A stretch of DNA of 64,000 bases from the NCBI RefSeq assembly GCF_000332645.1, contig NZ_AMXN01000001.1:764375-828374 (forward strand), written 5' to 3'. Below, piece by piece: positions 35,546-46,619 of this stretch. A program made the position numbers and the translations under genes. The notes under the pieces were generated by a model that was not told where the DNA came from, did no database searches, and saw nothing but the letters and a program-made list of their open reading frames with translations. The stretch's first letter is position 1. The number at the start of each line of letters is the position of its first letter. This DNA is from Bacillus inaquosorum KCTC 13429. GTDB taxonomy: Bacteria > Bacillota > Bacilli > Bacillales > Bacillaceae.

Positions 35546-36481
35546 TCAAGCTTTTTTCTCGAATTGATGCTGAATTTTTATATCAATGGGTTCATCCTGC
35601 AAAAATAGAGAGAATGCTGCGATGCCGAGCTGCTCAAGATTCAAATCAAGCGACGGAAAACCAAGAACACGGCTGATAGAAGAATTCCCCTCGCCAATGA
35701 TTTCAACATCCCATTTATTCTTTTGGGCAAATACATGAATTCCAGCTGCCACTTCATCACTATTTGCATAGATAGCCGTTGGAACCCGTTCGCTCGTATA
35801 AAAGTGCTCAGCTGCCCGCTCACCGTCATTCATATCGTTGCAACCGGACAGCATATGACGGTCTTCCAGGCTCCCGCAGACGGCTTTATAGGCCGCAGCT
35901 TTGTCAGCCGTGCTCGGACTCCTGTCGGCTTCTCTGACACACGTAAAAGCGATATTCTCATGTCCGCGGCTCTTTAAATAGCGAAAGCTTTCTGCATAAG
36001 CAGCTCTTCTGTCGTTGTACGCACATGGGACACCAATGTCTCCGGTATCCTCACAAGCGATGATCGGCCCATACTCCTGATATGCTAAAATGCTGTCCCA
36101 GTCATTGGCGCGGGATGTAATAATGAGACCGTCTATTTTCTTTGTTCTTAACAGCTCTAAATATTTGATTTCAATAGCGGGGTTATAATTGGTGGGGAGG
36201 AGGGTCGTTGCATACTCTTGCTGAAAAGCCGCCTTAGTGATTCCGTTTACGATTTTATCAAAGCAGGGATGATCGCTATAAGGCAGAATCACACCGACCG
36301 TATGGGTTTTCCCGCGAATGAGATCGATTGCGGTTCGATTTGGTATGTAATCTAATTCCTTCATGACTTGATGAACAAGTTTTCTCTTTTCTTCAGACAC
36401 ATACGGATGATGATTCAATACACGCGAAACAGTCGAAACAGATACATTTGCCAGTCTTGCAATCTCTTTTATGTTTGCCAT
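35546..36481 (-). CDS. ccpB: LacI-family regulator CcpB
   Basis: A 311-residue LacI/GalR regulator: helix-turn-helix and hinge at residues 1-60 ([20 protein letters not shown]) and a periplasmic-binding-type effector domain. In B. subtilis CcpB is a CcpA paralog involved in catabolite repression of a few genes. ATG 36481 is preceded by GGAGAAAGAG. It lies upstream of yyaH on the same strand and downstream of exoA. Confidence 0.92.
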   Translation of the reverse strand: MANIKEIARLANVSVSTVSRVLNHHPYVSEEKRKLVHQVMKELDYIPNRTAIDLIRGKTHTVGVILPYSDHPCFDKIVNGITKAAFQQEYATTLLPTNYNPAIEIKYLELLRTKKIDGLIITSRANDWDSILAYQEYGPIIACEDTGDIGVPCAYNDRRAAYAESFRYLKSRGHENIAFTCVREADRSPSTADKAAAYKAVCGSLEDRHMLSGCNDMNDGERAAEHFYTSERVPTAIYANSDEVAAGIHVFAQKNKWDVEIIGEGNSSISRVLGFPSLDLNLEQLGIAAFSLFLQDEPIDIKIQHQFEKKA

Positions 36482-36539
36482 CTCTTTCTCCTTTTTCATA
36501 TAAAAAAGCAGTAAGTGTAAATTCCTTACTGCTATCTCA

Positions 36540-37298
36540 TCATATATTGATCATAAGTTCAACAGGACAATGGTCGGAACCCATGACATCCGCTGATATG
36601 CTGGCATCCTCAATCTGATCCTTAAGCCTTTCGGACACAACAAAATAATCGATGCGCCATCCGATATTTCTGTCCCGGGCACCGGCACGATACGACCACC
36701 ACGAATAAGCACCTTCAAGATCAGGATAGACGTGACGGAATGAGTCAATAAAGCCAGCTTCTAAGAAACGAGTGAATGCCCCTCTTTCTTGATCAGAAAA
36801 TCCAGCGTTATTCCGGTTTGCCTTTGGATTTTTCAAATCGATCTCCTGATGAGCTACATTCAAATCGCCGCATAAAATGACCGGTTTTTTCTGATCCAAT
36901 TCAAGAATATAAGATAATAAATCCTCTTCCCATTGCATGCGGTAATCGATCCGCTCCAAACCTCTTTTCGCATTGGGCGTGTAAACGGTCATCACAAACA
37001 TGTTTTCAAATTCCAGCGTAATCACTCTGCCTTCTTGGTCATGCTCTTCTATTCCGATACCGTACATGACACGCTGCGGCTCTTGTTTTGAAAAAACAGC
37101 CGTGCCGGAATATCCTTTTTTCACTGCATAATTCCAATACATATGATAGCCTTCAGGCTGGAGATCAACCTGGCCGTCCTGTATCTTTGTTTCCTGAAGA
37201 CATATGATATCTGCATCCTCTTCCTTCAGATAAGAGAGGAAATCCATCTTTCTCATGACAGCCCGCAGGCCGTTTACATTCCAAGAAATCAGCTTCAT
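36540..37298 (-). CDS. exoA: Exodeoxyribonuclease III / AP endonuclease ExoA
   Basis: A 252-residue enzyme of the exonuclease III family that incises DNA at abasic sites and removes 3' blocks. Catalytic motifs are intact: LQETKIQD (metal-binding Glu), [23 protein letters not shown] and the terminal GSDHCPVEL (catalytic Asp-His). Length typical. A GGGGGATG ribosome site precedes the ATG. Separate transcription from rpsR is suggested by the hairpin between them. Confidence 0.96.
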   Translation of the reverse strand: MKLISWNVNGLRAVMRKMDFLSYLKEEDADIICLQETKIQDGQVDLQPEGYHMYWNYAVKKGYSGTAVFSKQEPQRVMYGIGIEEHDQEGRVITLEFENMFVMTVYTPNAKRGLERIDYRMQWEEDLLSYILELDQKKPVILCGDLNVAHQEIDLKNPKANRNNAGFSDQERGAFTRFLEAGFIDSFRHVYPDLEGAYSWWSYRAGARDRNIGWRIDYFVVSERLKDQIEDASISADVMGSDHCPVELMINI

Positions 37299-37312
37299 GT
37301 TTCATCCCCCTA

Positions 37313-37352
37313 TAAAAAAGAGCAAGAACCCGAAGGTCCTTGCTCTTTACGT
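37313..37352 (-). terminator. Terminator of rpsF-ssbA-rpsR
   Basis: AAAGAGCAAG and CTTGCTCTTT arms flank ACC-CGAA-GGT; the left A-run becomes a T-run on the - strand, just after rpsR. Confidence 0.85.
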
Positions 37353-37358
37353 ATAAGC

Positions 37359-37625
<267 letters not shown>

Positions 37626-37641
37626 TTAGGTGATAATCTCA

Positions 37642-38160
37642 TTAGAATGGAAGATCGTCATCCGAGATGTCAATCGGTTTGCCGTCGTTGGCAAATGGGT
37701 CATCATTAAAGCTGTTCCCCTGATTGCGTCTCTGGTTGTTTTGATTTCCTCCGAATGGATTATCATTTTGGCCTCCGCCAAAGTACTGGCCTCCGCCGCT
37801 ATTTCCTTCGTTGTATCCACCTGAACCAGAACCGCCGCCGTTTTTCGGCTCAAGAAATTGAACACTTTCAGCTTGGACCTCAGTCACGAAGACACGCTGT
37901 CCTTGCTGGTTTTCATAGTTTCTTGTTTGTAAACGGCCATCTACGCCTGCAAGGCTTCCTTTTTTCAGGAAGTTTGCAACGTTTTCGGCTTGTCTTCTCC
38001 AAGTGACACAATTAATGAAATCGGCCTCACGTTCTCCGGACTGGTTCGTAAATGTACGATTCACAGCAAGAGTAAACGTAGCAACAGCCGCACCGTTTGG
38101 CGTATAACGAAGCTCTGGGTCTTTTGTCAGTCTTCCGACTAATACAACTCGGTTAAGCAT
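37642..38160 (-). CDS. ssbA: Single-stranded DNA-binding protein SsbA
   Basis: A 172-residue essential SSB. Oligonucleotide-binding fold at 1-105 ([19 protein letters not shown]), Gly/Asn/Gln-rich flexible linker (~106-160), and the acidic C-terminal tip DISDDDLPF that recruits replication and repair partners. AAAGGTGG precedes ATG 38160. Between rpsF and rpsR in one operon. Confidence 0.97.
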   Translation of the reverse strand: MLNRVVLVGRLTKDPELRYTPNGAAVATFTLAVNRTFTNQSGEREADFINCVTWRRQAENVANFLKKGSLAGVDGRLQTRNYENQQGQRVFVTEVQAESVQFLEPKNGGGSGSGGYNEGNSGGGQYFGGGQNDNPFGGNQNNQRRNQGNSFNDDPFANDGKPIDISDDDLPF

Positions 38161-38200
38161 AAGAAAGACCACCTTTTACCATTATATATTTCAAAATTGC

Positions 38201-38535
<335 letters not shown>

Positions 38536-38562
38536 CAATAATTCTATTACTCACAATTTTAT

Positions 38563-38591
38563 ATTATACCAAAGCTCTTGTCCCTTTACAA
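38563..38591 (-). promoter_or_regulatory. SigA-type promoter of rpsF-ssbA-rpsR
   Basis: On the - strand TTGTAA (38586-38591), a 17-base spacer and TATAAT (38563-38568). Confidence 0.75.
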
Positions 38592-38598
38592 CTGCATC

Positions 38599-39699
38599 CT
38601 ATACATTAAATCGGAAATGAATAACATCTCCGTCTTTAACCACATACTCTTTTCCTTCAAGACGGACTTTTCCTGCTTCTTTGGCTCCTGCCATGCCGCC
38701 GCCCGCAAGAAGATCCTCATAAGCAACAGTTTCAGCACGAATGAAGCCGCGCTCAAAGTCACTATGAATAATTCCTGCACATTCAGGGGCTTTCATGCCT
38801 TTTTTGAATGTCCAAGCTCTGACTTCCTGTTCTCCGGCTGTGAAATATGTTGCAAGGCCAAGAAGGGAGTAAGACGCTTTGATCAGCTGATCAAGACCTG
38901 ATTCTTCAATGCCCAGCTCTTCCAGGAACATTTGCTTTTCTTCGCCTTCAAGCTCAGCGATTTCCGATTCGATTTTCGCACACACAACGATAACTTCCGC
39001 GTTTTCGCCGGCAGCGTACTCGCGAATTTTCGCTACATTTTCATTGCCAGACGGATCAGCCACTTCATCTTCACTTACGTTCGCCACGTACAAAATAGGT
39101 TTCGAAGTCAGTAAATGAAGCTGCTTTACAAGCTTTTGCTGCTCTTCAGTAAACTCAACAGAACGTGCAGGCTTTTCATTCTCAAACGCTTCTTTCAGTT
39201 TAGACAGAATCTCAAACTCAAATACAGCGTCTTTATCTTTTTGCTTCGCAAGTTTGCTGACGCGTGTAATCCGCTTTTCAACCGTTTCCATATCAGCGAG
39301 GATCAGCTCAAGGTTGATCGTTTCAATATCATCAATCGGATCAACTTTTCCGGAAACGTGTGTAATATTATCATCAGAAAAAGCGCGGACAACGTGGCAA
39401 ATCGCGTCAACCTGGCGAATGTGAGAAAGGAATTTATTGCCGAGACCTTCTCCTTTAGATGCGCCTTTTACAATACCGGCAATATCAGTAAATTCAAAAG
39501 CAGTCGGCACAGTCTTCTTCGGTTTGACCAGCTCAGTCAGCTTTTGCAGACGTTCGTCCGGTACTTCTACAATCCCTACGTTCGGATCAATCGTACAGAA
39601 CGGGTAGTTGGCTGATTCAGCACCGGCCTGTGTAATTGCGTTAAATAGTGTTGATTTCCCGACGTTTGGCAAACCAACAATTCCAGCTGTTAAAGCCAT
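38599..39699 (-). CDS. ychF: Ribosome-associated ATPase YchF (YyaF)
   Basis: A 366-residue Obg-related P-loop protein that prefers [12 protein letters not shown] (P-loop, ~8-16), FTDIAG (G3) and NVSEDE (altered G4, explaining the ATP preference) are visible, with a coiled-coil insertion (~130-200) and a C-terminal TGS domain ending [11 protein letters not shown] 39699 follows GAGGAGATG. Upstream of rpsF on the same strand. Confidence 0.95.
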   Translation of the reverse strand: MALTAGIVGLPNVGKSTLFNAITQAGAESANYPFCTIDPNVGIVEVPDERLQKLTELVKPKKTVPTAFEFTDIAGIVKGASKGEGLGNKFLSHIRQVDAICHVVRAFSDDNITHVSGKVDPIDDIETINLELILADMETVEKRITRVSKLAKQKDKDAVFEFEILSKLKEAFENEKPARSVEFTEEQQKLVKQLHLLTSKPILYVANVSEDEVADPSGNENVAKIREYAAGENAEVIVVCAKIESEIAELEGEEKQMFLEELGIEESGLDQLIKASYSLLGLATYFTAGEQEVRAWTFKKGMKAPECAGIIHSDFERGFIRAETVAYEDLLAGGGMAGAKEAGKVRLEGKEYVVKDGDVIHFRFNV

Positions 39700-39825
39700 T
39701 CTTTCATCTCCTCTATATAAAACCGTCATTGTCTAAACGTATTTTGAACCTAGAGCAATTATAAGGAGGTTCACTGGAAAAGACAAGCTGACAAAACTGC
39801 ATTTTCAGCCTGCCAAGTCCTTTGA

Positions 39826-41829
39826 TTATGCTTTTTTCAAGCCTACTAAACAGTCAAAAAGCGTACTTCCCATTCCATTATCGGAATTTGTATCATTTGT
39901 CAGTGCATTGACTGAACCTCCAAAAGCCGCCCACATGCCTTCATCTATATTAATCGTCTTCGGGTGAGCCTGCTTCATCACTTTCACCTTGCCCGTCAAG
40001 CGCCCGCGGTCATTATAGATAGCAACCTCGTCTCCATCCTGAAGATCCTGCTCAGCTGCTATATCTGGAGAAATATCCACTTGAATATGCTGAAGCTTTT
40101 CAATAAACGGTATATGCTGCGAATGATTAGAGCGCTGCGGGTGAATGGACAAAAGCGTGTAAGGATACTTTCCAGCCAACTCCTCATTATGGAAAACAGA
40201 TTCTTCGGGCACGTTTAATTGAAGCAAGCCGCTCAACCCTTTTTCCTCAGCTAACGACGAAGTAAATTCAAATTTTCCGCTCGGCGTCAAAAATTTATAA
40301 TCATCCCACGGCACCTGCTTAACTGGAAGAGGGAGGTGGCCTTTTTCTTTCAATCGCTCTAGTGTCACATCCTCTGCTTCCAATGAAGAAAGCCCCATCT
40401 CCAAAAATTCTTCAGTACTGTATTCAAACAGTTCGCCAAATCCAAGGCGTTTTGCAAGCTCTGACCAGATCCAACTGTCCGACTTCGCTTCACCCTGCGG
40501 CTCCACAAGCTTCTTCCCGTACTGAACGTAATGATGATACATGCTGGAATAGTAGATATCCTCTTCTTCAAAAACAGTGGCTGTCGGCAAGACATAGTCA
40601 CACAGCTTTGCCGTATCTGTCATAATAGAATCAATCGCCACCGTCATCGGCACTTTTTCAAACGCTTGTCTAACTTTATTGGTATTCGGCACCTGAGTCA
40701 GCGGATTTCCGCACGTCACGATAATCATCTCAATCGCTGGATCAGCAGCCGTCAACACCTCTTCAGCCTGTGTCATCATTGAGAATGAGCGTGATGCTGT
40801 TTTTAATTCCGGCAGCGTAAGCTTCGTTTTTGCAAAGCTCTCACCGATCTGAACGTTACCGAAATTCGCGCCGCCGCCTTTAATTCCAACATTTCCGCTT
40901 GCCGCAACAAGTGCATCAATCCAGCGAATCGTTTCGCCGCCGTTTTTATATCGCTGCATGCCAAGCCCCATAAAAGTAGACACCGGGCCGTCAGCATACA
41001 AACCGGCCAGATACTCCAGCTCCTCCATAGATGCTTCTGTTTTCACAATAAACTCTTCTAAGGAAACGGTGTTCAAAAGCTCTTTTACATCATCGAAACC
41101 GACAGAGTGCTCAGAAATAAACGTCTCATCCGTTCTTCCTGTCTCAATCAGAACCTTCAAAACAGCTGCCGCAAGCCAGCCGTCCATTCCCGGCTTTACA
41201 GAGATATAGCGGTCTGCAAGCTTGGCAGTCGGGTTGAAGATCGGATCAATCACTGTAAGCGTGGCACCCTTTTTCTTCACCTGCTGCAAATGATGGTATA
41301 AGTGCATATTCGTTCTGGATACATTTCTTCCCCACACAACAACATGTTTGCTGTTGTAAATATCAAGGGGGCCGTGCCCATACGATCGGCCGAAATCCCA
41401 GCTTTGCGCCTCGATACCGGAGCCCCAGCATATGCTTCCGACGATTTCAGTCACGCCGCCATATCCATTAAAAAAACGCTGATCTAGCGCTTTTAACAAA
41501 CCGTTATTCGCATAATCATGGCTGTGCAAAACAGCAGTCGTTTCTGACGTTTCCTTGATCTCCCGAAGCTTATCGGCAATTTCATCAAGCGCCTGCTCCC
41601 AGGAAATCCGCACAAACTCGCCATTTTGTTTTTTCATCGGATAGCGAAGCCGTTCAGGCGAATTTGTTTTTGTCTCAAGCATTCTGCCGCGGCCGCAGAT
41701 TTTGCCTTCCGTAATCGGATGGTTTGGATCTCCGTCCACTTTTGTTACCTTTCCGTCTTCAACAGTCACCAAAAAACCGCAGCTGTCCCAGCAATTCAGC
41801 GGACATGCTGACTGATGCACTTTGCTCAT
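39826..41829 (-). CDS. yyaE: Molybdopterin-dependent oxidoreductase YyaE
   Basis: A 667-residue enzyme of the DMSO-reductase family. The N-terminal 4Fe-4S motif is CPLNCWDSCGF with a later GKICGRGRM; cofactor-binding regions include WGRNVSRTN, IDPIFNPTAKLADRYI and the C-terminal molybdopterin-guanine-dinucleotide domain (LLSIHPQRSNHSQH). No Tat signal is visible, so it is probably cytoplasmic. Substrate unknown; related members act as formate dehydrogenase-like or thiosulfate/DMSO reductases. ATG 41829 follows GGAGAAG. Confidence 0.9.
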   Translation of the reverse strand: MSKVHQSACPLNCWDSCGFLVTVEDGKVTKVDGDPNHPITEGKICGRGRMLETKTNSPERLRYPMKKQNGEFVRISWEQALDEIADKLREIKETSETTAVLHSHDYANNGLLKALDQRFFNGYGGVTEIVGSICWGSGIEAQSWDFGRSYGHGPLDIYNSKHVVVWGRNVSRTNMHLYHHLQQVKKKGATLTVIDPIFNPTAKLADRYISVKPGMDGWLAAAVLKVLIETGRTDETFISEHSVGFDDVKELLNTVSLEEFIVKTEASMEELEYLAGLYADGPVSTFMGLGMQRYKNGGETIRWIDALVAASGNVGIKGGGANFGNVQIGESFAKTKLTLPELKTASRSFSMMTQAEEVLTAADPAIEMIIVTCGNPLTQVPNTNKVRQAFEKVPMTVAIDSIMTDTAKLCDYVLPTATVFEEEDIYYSSMYHHYVQYGKKLVEPQGEAKSDSWIWSELAKRLGFGELFEYSTEEFLEMGLSSLEAEDVTLERLKEKGHLPLPVKQVPWDDYKFLTPSGKFEFTSSLAEEKGLSGLLQLNVPEESVFHNEELAGKYPYTLLSIHPQRSNHSQHIPFIEKLQHIQVDISPDIAAEQDLQDGDEVAIYNDRGRLTGKVKVMKQAHPKTINIDEGMWAAFGGSVNALTNDTNSDNGMGSTLFDCLVGLKKA

Positions 41830-41879
41830 CGCCGTCTTCTCCTTACCTACTATATGAAAAAGCATGAGTGCAGGCCTTT

Positions 41880-42086
41880 TTACGAAGTAGGCTCCTCATG
41901 CTTGACTAGTACTTTTTTTAGTTTTCTTTCAAATTCTTTTCTCGGAATCATTACACTGTGAGAGCATCCCTCACACTTAATTCGAATATCCATTCCCATG
42001 CGTATAATTTTCCAGCTGTTCGCTCCGCATGGATGCGGTTTTTTCATTTCTACGATATCATTCAGGCCAAAGTCTTTATCCGCCAA
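41880..42086 (-). CDS. yyzM: DUF951 protein YyzM
   Basis: A 68-residue protein (DFGLNDIVEMKKPHPCG, CEGCSHSVMIPRKEFERK) with two conserved Cys groups typical of DUF951. It begins at TTG 42084-42086 after GAGGTGAAGGG. Function unknown; usually near ychF/yyaD in Bacillus. Confidence 0.88.
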   Translation of the reverse strand: MADKDFGLNDIVEMKKPHPCGANSWKIIRMGMDIRIKCEGCSHSVMIPRKEFERKLKKVLVKHEEPTS

Positions 42087-42179
42087 GACCCTTCACCTCT
42101 TTTCATAAACTGCTGTAACTATTGTACAAAAAAACCGATCATAAGAGCAATCAAGATATCCGAAAAGAAAGATATCCTC

Positions 42180-43196
42180 TTATTTCCATTTACTTAAAAT
42201 AGGATATAACAGCAGACAAACTAACAAATATAAATTTAGCATCCCGTATATCGGGTACAAGAACGCGATTAAATCAGAAAATCCGAAAGAAGTAAAAGGC
42301 ACCATCAACGCTAACAGGATCAACACAATCATCCATCTCGGCATATGAACAAACGCCATCAGCCGGCTGGACAGCCCCAGCAAACCAGCCACCGTCGTCG
42401 TGTAAATCGCCAGGCACAGCACCGCCGTCATACATAAAAAAAGGAAATAAGGCGCCCCCTCCAGAACGGCAAACAACGGTATTTCAAACTGAGAAAGGGA
42501 GCCCGCCAGATCCACTAACGTTTCATTATAAACAAAAGAGATTACGCCAAAAATAAGTCCGCTTGCCACACTTGCGATTTTCGCTTCCCCGAGTCCTTTC
42601 ATTTCTTTCCCAACGGAGGATAAAATCGCGACAACTGAAAGGATATTTAAAGAGGTAAACGTAATGCTCGCAGGCCAGTTATACTGCCGAGTCAAATCTA
42701 TCGTCCATGTATGGTGATGGGTGCTCTGAAAGGAGATCAGCGCATACAGCAGCCCCGCTACTAAAACAGGTATCAAAAAGCCATTTACTGATAATATTCC
42801 TTTCACATCCCAGAAAAACAAGCACACTGTCACGATGCAAATCAGCGCGATTCCCCACCAAAAAGGAAGCTTGTACATTTGCAGGGTCACACCGCCTCCG
42901 GCAATCATCACCATAGTCGTCGAAAACAAATAAAAAACGATGAGGACATCATAAATTTTCGCCAGCCATGGTCCCATCAAATGTTCCAGAACCGGCAGAA
43001 AATGAGTGGATTGAACCTTAAAACTGATTTTCATCACAATATAAGCCGAAAAAATGAACATGATTGTAAACAGCACAATAGCAAGTCCGCTTTCCGCCCC
43101 AAAAAACTGCCATATCTCCTGACCGCTCGCATATCCGGCCCCGATCAGGCTTCCTAATATGAGCAGCATCCACTTCATTCCGGCTCTCCACAACAT
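42180..43196 (-). CDS. yyaD: Integral membrane protein YyaD
   Basis: A 338-residue protein with about ten predicted helices. The first contains LGSLIGAGYASGQEIWQFF, a glycine-rich motif of the APC/LeuT-like transporter fold (YkvI family). The C terminus is again hydrophobic. I take ATG 43196 by remembered protein length; ATG 43178 after GGAGAGCC is equally possible. I remember a link to sporulation or spore quality for this gene. Substrate unknown. Confidence 0.82.
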   Translation of the reverse strand: MLWRAGMKWMLLILGSLIGAGYASGQEIWQFFGAESGLAIVLFTIMFIFSAYIVMKISFKVQSTHFLPVLEHLMGPWLAKIYDVLIVFYLFSTTMVMIAGGGVTLQMYKLPFWWGIALICIVTVCLFFWDVKGILSVNGFLIPVLVAGLLYALISFQSTHHHTWTIDLTRQYNWPASITFTSLNILSVVAILSSVGKEMKGLGEAKIASVASGLIFGVISFVYNETLVDLAGSLSQFEIPLFAVLEGAPYFLFLCMTAVLCLAIYTTTVAGLLGLSSRLMAFVHMPRWMIVLILLALMVPFTSFGFSDLIAFLYPIYGMLNLYLLVCLLLYPILSKWK

Positions 43197-43324
43197 CATC
43201 ACCTCATAGCACAGAGTTCTGCTTGTTCCTGTTATTGTTACTATATAAATAACAGAAAGCAAAAATGCCATATTTTCATAGACATTGACCACAAGGTGAA
43301 ATTATCATACGAAATACACATAAA

Positions 43325-43353
43325 AAAAAGACTGCCAATGCAGGCAGTCGAAA
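43325..43353 (-). terminator. Leftward terminator
   Basis: GACTGCC (43330-43336) pairs with GGCAGTC (43343-43349), with an A-run on the left giving T-run on the - strand. It ends whatever is transcribed leftward from 43362-43560. Confidence 0.7.
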
Positions 43354-43361
43354 ACTCGATA

Positions 43362-43496
43362 TTAATTTGTCCGCGGAAATAAGGAATGAACCTCATTCTT
43401 CACTTGTTCTAACATTCCTTTGTATGCATCTTCATCCAGATACCCGATGCCTCCGAAAAATAAATGTCCGGCAGCCAACCACTCATGCCCTCTATT
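43362..43496 (-). pseudogene. Remnant of a small gene before the leftward terminator
   Basis: The - strand frame reads GHEWLAAGHLFFGGIGYLD and DAYKGMLEQVKNEVHSLF, ending PRTN with TAA, right before an intrinsic terminator. There is no start codon between the preceding in-frame TGA (43497-43499) and this stretch, and a different frame just upstream (LLCFVYGAGYFL) looks like its lost N terminus, implying a frameshift. Family not recognised. The rest of 43197-43625 shows only promoter DNA of yyaC. Confidence 0.5.
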
Positions 43497-43625
43497 TCAA
43501 AAAATATCCGGCACCATACACAAAGCATAAAAGACCGCACTGCTGGATATACTGTAAACAACCTTACTTATCTACATACACACCATAGCTATTCTGTTAC
43601 CTACTATAACAAGGAAGTGAAACCT

Positions 43626-44243
43626 ATGAATCGAAAAGGCGGGCTTTTTTCCTCTCAGGAACGAGTAAAGCAATATGTTTCACATACAGATGCAGCTGCA
43701 GCAAAACAAATCCAAACCATCCTTTCATCATCCTTACGTAAAGCTGCCGGCAAACCAATTGTCGTGGTTTGTATCGGAACAGACCGTTCAACCGGTGATT
43801 CATTAGGCCCGCTCGTAGGAATGAAACTCAAACAGATGCAGCTCAGCAGATTTCATGTCTATGGCACCTTATCTGACCCAGTCCATGCTGTGAATATGAA
43901 AGATAAAATCAATGACATTCAAAAATTACATAAAAATCCATTTATTATAGCAGTCGATGCATGCTTAGGACGCGTCAAAAGTGTAGGATCGTTTCAAATC
44001 GGAGACGGGCCATTAAAGCCCGGAGCCGGAGTGCAAAAAGACCTGCCTGAAGTAGGAGATCTTCATATTAACGGAATTGTGAATGTGAGTGGTTTTATGG
44101 AATACTTTGTTTTACAAAATACAAGGCTGCACTTGGTCATGAATATGGCAAATGTTCTTGCTGAAGGATTGAGTTTAACAGATCGAACAGAGTGGAGGCA
44201 GGAACGCCTTAGCCCGCTGCAACGGCTCACTGGGCGAATATAA
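43626..44243 (+). CDS. yyaC: Spore protease-like protein YyaC (DUF1256)
   Basis: A 205-residue protein of the DUF1256/GPR-like peptidase family. The conserved CIGTDRSTGDSLGPLVG stretch contains putative catalytic Asp residues, and DACLGRVKSVGSF resembles the second GPR motif. Expected in sporulation. ATG 43626 follows AAGGAAG. It is convergent with spo0J across a terminator. Confidence 0.9.
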   Translation: MNRKGGLFSSQERVKQYVSHTDAAAAKQIQTILSSSLRKAAGKPIVVVCIGTDRSTGDSLGPLVGMKLKQMQLSRFHVYGTLSDPVHAVNMKDKINDIQKLHKNPFIIAVDACLGRVKSVGSFQIGDGPLKPGAGVQKDLPEVGDLHINGIVNVSGFMEYFVLQNTRLHLVMNMANVLAEGLSLTDRTEWRQERLSPLQRLTGRI

Positions 44244-44246
44244 AAC

Positions 44247-44283
44247 AAAAACCATCTTCGCTGGAAAGATGGTTTCTTTTTTA
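44247..44283. terminator. Bidirectional terminator between yyaC and spo0J
   Basis: AAACCATCTT pairs with AAGATGGTTT with flanking A-run and T-run, overlapping the spo0J stop. Confidence 0.8.
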
Positions 44284-45129
44284 CGATTCACGTTCAGACA
44301 ATAGCTCTAAAATCCGATCAAGATCTTCATTAGAGAAAAATTCAATTTCGATTTTGCCTTTTTTCTTTTGTCTTTTAATATTAACTGTTGTTCCAAAATA
44401 ATTTTGGAGATAGGATTCCCGTTCTTTTAGAACTGCGTCTTTCACTGGTTCTTTTTTCTTTGTTTCACGTGGAACATTCTGATTTAACTGCTGAATCAGC
44501 TGCTCAAGCTGACGAACATTGAGCTGCTCTGCAATCACCTTTTGTACAAGCGGTTCAAGCTTATTTTTGTTTTTCAGGCCAAGAAGCGTGCGTCCATGCC
44601 CCATAGAAAGCGTACCTTCGGCAATAAGCTGCTGAATGTTTTCTGGCAATGTCAGCAATCTTAAATGATTCGCAATATGCGGTCTGCTTTTGCCAAGACG
44701 TTTGGCAAGCTGTTCTTGTGTGAGATCTAAGTGCTTCAGCAAAGAGTCATAGGCCTGAGCCTCTTCAAGCGGCGATAAATCTTCACGCTGAAGGTTTTCC
44801 AGTAAAGCAATTTCTCTCATTAATGCCTCTGATAATTCACGGACAATCGCCGGAACCGTGTCTAAACCCGCCAGCTTTGCCGCACGAAAACGCCGTTCAC
44901 CCGCAACAATATCATAGCCTTTTAAAGATTTTCTGACGATAAGCGGCTGGAGAATGCCATGCTGCAGCACGGATTCTTTTAGTTCAGCTAATGCCTCGTC
45001 ATCAAAGTGTTTTCTTGGCTGATAAGGATTAGGGCGTAAATCGGCAACTTTAATTTCTTCAACAGTCTCTTCAGACAAATCGACCTGATTAAACAACGCA
45101 TTAATCCCTTTTCCAAGGCCTTTAGCCAT
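44281..45129 (-). CDS. spo0J: Chromosome-partitioning CTPase ParB / Spo0J
   Basis: A 282-residue ParB protein. The N-terminal CTP-binding domain has GERRFRAAK (~residues 77-85) and the loop [22 protein letters not shown]; the central helix-turn-helix [19 protein letters not shown] recognises parS; the C-terminal ~50 residues dimerise. It loads on parS, slides as a clamp and recruits SMC. The gene itself carries an exact parS site. Overlaps the soj stop by 8 bases in the soj-spo0J operon. Confidence 0.98.
   Translation of the reverse strand: MAKGLGKGINALFNQVDLSEETVEEIKVADLRPNPYQPRKHFDDEALAELKESVLQHGILQPLIVRKSLKGYDIVAGERRFRAAKLAGLDTVPAIVRELSEALMREIALLENLQREDLSPLEEAQAYDSLLKHLDLTQEQLAKRLGKSRPHIANHLRLLTLPENIQQLIAEGTLSMGHGRTLLGLKNKNKLEPLVQKVIAEQLNVRQLEQLIQQLNQNVPRETKKKEPVKDAVLKERESYLQNYFGTTVNIKRQKKKGKIEIEFFSNEDLDRILELLSERES
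44461..44476 (-). other. parS site inside spo0J
   Basis: TGTTTCACGTGGAACA is the exact reverse complement of the consensus parS TGTTCCACGTGAAACA. The site inside spo0J is the best-known parS of B. subtilis. Confidence 0.97.
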
Positions 45130-45883
45130 TCGCAGCCACTTCCTTTGCTAAATCTAAATATACTTCCGCACCTCTTGACCGCGGATCGTATAAAATGATG
45201 GGTTTTCCGTGGCTCGGTGCCTCGCTCAGACGGACATTACGTGGAATAACCGTCTTATATACTTTATCTCTAAAATATTTTTTAACCTCTTCAATCACTT
45301 GAATGCCGAGATTGGTCCGGGCATCAAGCATTGTCAGCAATACTCCTTCAATCATTAAATCAGTATTCAAATGCTTTTGCACAAGGCGTACTGTATTTAA
45401 TAACTGGCTGAGCCCCTCTAAGGCGTAATATTCGCACTGTACAGGAATCACAACGGAATCTGAGGCAGTAAGCGCGTTAATCGTCAGCAGTCCCAATGAC
45501 GGCGGACAATCAATGATAATATAATCATAATTCTGCTTTACTGCTTCAAGCGCCCTCTTCAGTCTCACTTCTCTTGAAATCGTCGGAACCAGCTCGATTT
45601 CAGCTCCAGCAAGCTGAATCGTCGCAGGAATCACGTCCAAGTTTTCTACTGTCGTTGCTTTAATAATATCTATTACATCTGCATCATCTACTAAAATATC
45701 GTACACACACTGCTCTACATCGGCTTTTTCAATCCCTAATCCGCTTGTCGCATTTCCCTGCGGATCAATATCTACCAGCAGAACCCTTTTCCCTATGTAA
45801 GCCAAACATGCCCCAAGGTTGACAGACGTCGTTGTTTTGCCGACTCCGCCTTTTTGGTTCGTAATTGCTATGATTTTTCCCAC
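45122..45883 (-). CDS. soj: ParA-type ATPase Soj
   Basis: A 253-residue Walker-type ATPase with a deviant P-loop KGGVGKTT (~10-17), [16 protein letters not shown] Walker A' region ([10 protein letters not shown]) and [10 protein letters not shown]. It regulates DnaA and works with Spo0J in origin segregation. It starts at GTG 45883, correctly spaced after AGGTGA; the longer frame starts inside the ribosome site. Upstream of spo0J with 8-base overlap. Confidence 0.97.
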   Translation of the reverse strand: MGKIIAITNQKGGVGKTTTSVNLGACLAYIGKRVLLVDIDPQGNATSGLGIEKADVEQCVYDILVDDADVIDIIKATTVENLDVIPATIQLAGAEIELVPTISREVRLKRALEAVKQNYDYIIIDCPPSLGLLTINALTASDSVVIPVQCEYYALEGLSQLLNTVRLVQKHLNTDLMIEGVLLTMLDARTNLGIQVIEEVKKYFRDKVYKTVIPRNVRLSEAPSHGKPIILYDPRSRGAEVYLDLAKEVAANG

Positions 45884-46126
45884 GATGTCACCTACTTTCA
45901 CATGAACATGTACTATCTTGCTTCTATTCTATCAAAAAAAGATTAAAGCGTTTCATTTTTTTCATCATTTTGTTCCAATTCAGAAAGGAAATAATTGAAA
46001 ATTCAAGCACGTCATATGCTTTCTCTTATAAATTCTGCAATTTCTATGTTTTTTTGACTTAAAAAAGGAATTTCTTAAAGAAAAAAAGAAGAAGTTACAG
46101 TGCAGAACGTACAGGACGGTGAGAAT

Positions 46127-46567
46127 ATGGTTTATAAAACAAAAAGAGATATACCCGTTACGCTGATGATTGTGTTTCTCATATTACTGATACAAGCGGA
46201 TGCCATTGTTCCTTTTGTACTGGGAAATGTAAGGGTTTCAGGCTGGATCATTTTTGCTCTGCTGACTCTTTTAAATGTGCTCATCATTTGGAGCTTTATT
46301 GACCTGAAATATGTATTGAAGGAGCACCACCTGATCATTAAAGCCGGACTGATCAAACATCAAATTCCTTACGAAAAAATCGAAAAAGTGGTTCAAAAAA
46401 AGAAGCTGTGGTCAGGTTTTCGTCTGATCGGCTCTCGTCATGCCATCACGATATATTATCAGGGGGGATGGGGACATGCAGTGATTTCACCGCAAAATAC
46501 TGAAGAATTTATCCACAAGCTCGAAGAAAAGAATTCTAATATAACAACATTCAGTAAAAGTAATTAA
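46127..46567 (+). CDS. yyaB: PH-domain-like membrane protein YyaB
   Basis: A 146-residue protein with two N-terminal helices (~10-55) and a bacterial PH-like domain (LIIKAGLIKHQIPYEKIEKV, then SRHAITIYYQGG). Function unknown. ATG 46127 after GGTGAG. Convergent with noc, divergent from soj. Bases 45902-46126 hold AT-rich promoter DNA only. Confidence 0.85.
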   Translation: MVYKTKRDIPVTLMIVFLILLIQADAIVPFVLGNVRVSGWIIFALLTLLNVLIIWSFIDLKYVLKEHHLIIKAGLIKHQIPYEKIEKVVQKKKLWSGFRLIGSRHAITIYYQGGWGHAVISPQNTEEFIHKLEEKNSNITTFSKSN

Positions 46568-46587
46568 TTTCCTTTTACCACAAACAC

Positions 46588-46619
46588 AAAAAGCTCTCCT
46601 GCTTATCAGGAGAGCTTTT
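46588..46619. terminator. Bidirectional terminator between yyaB and noc
   Basis: AAAGCTCTCCTG pairs with CAGGAGAGCTTT around a 5-nt loop. Confidence 0.85.
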
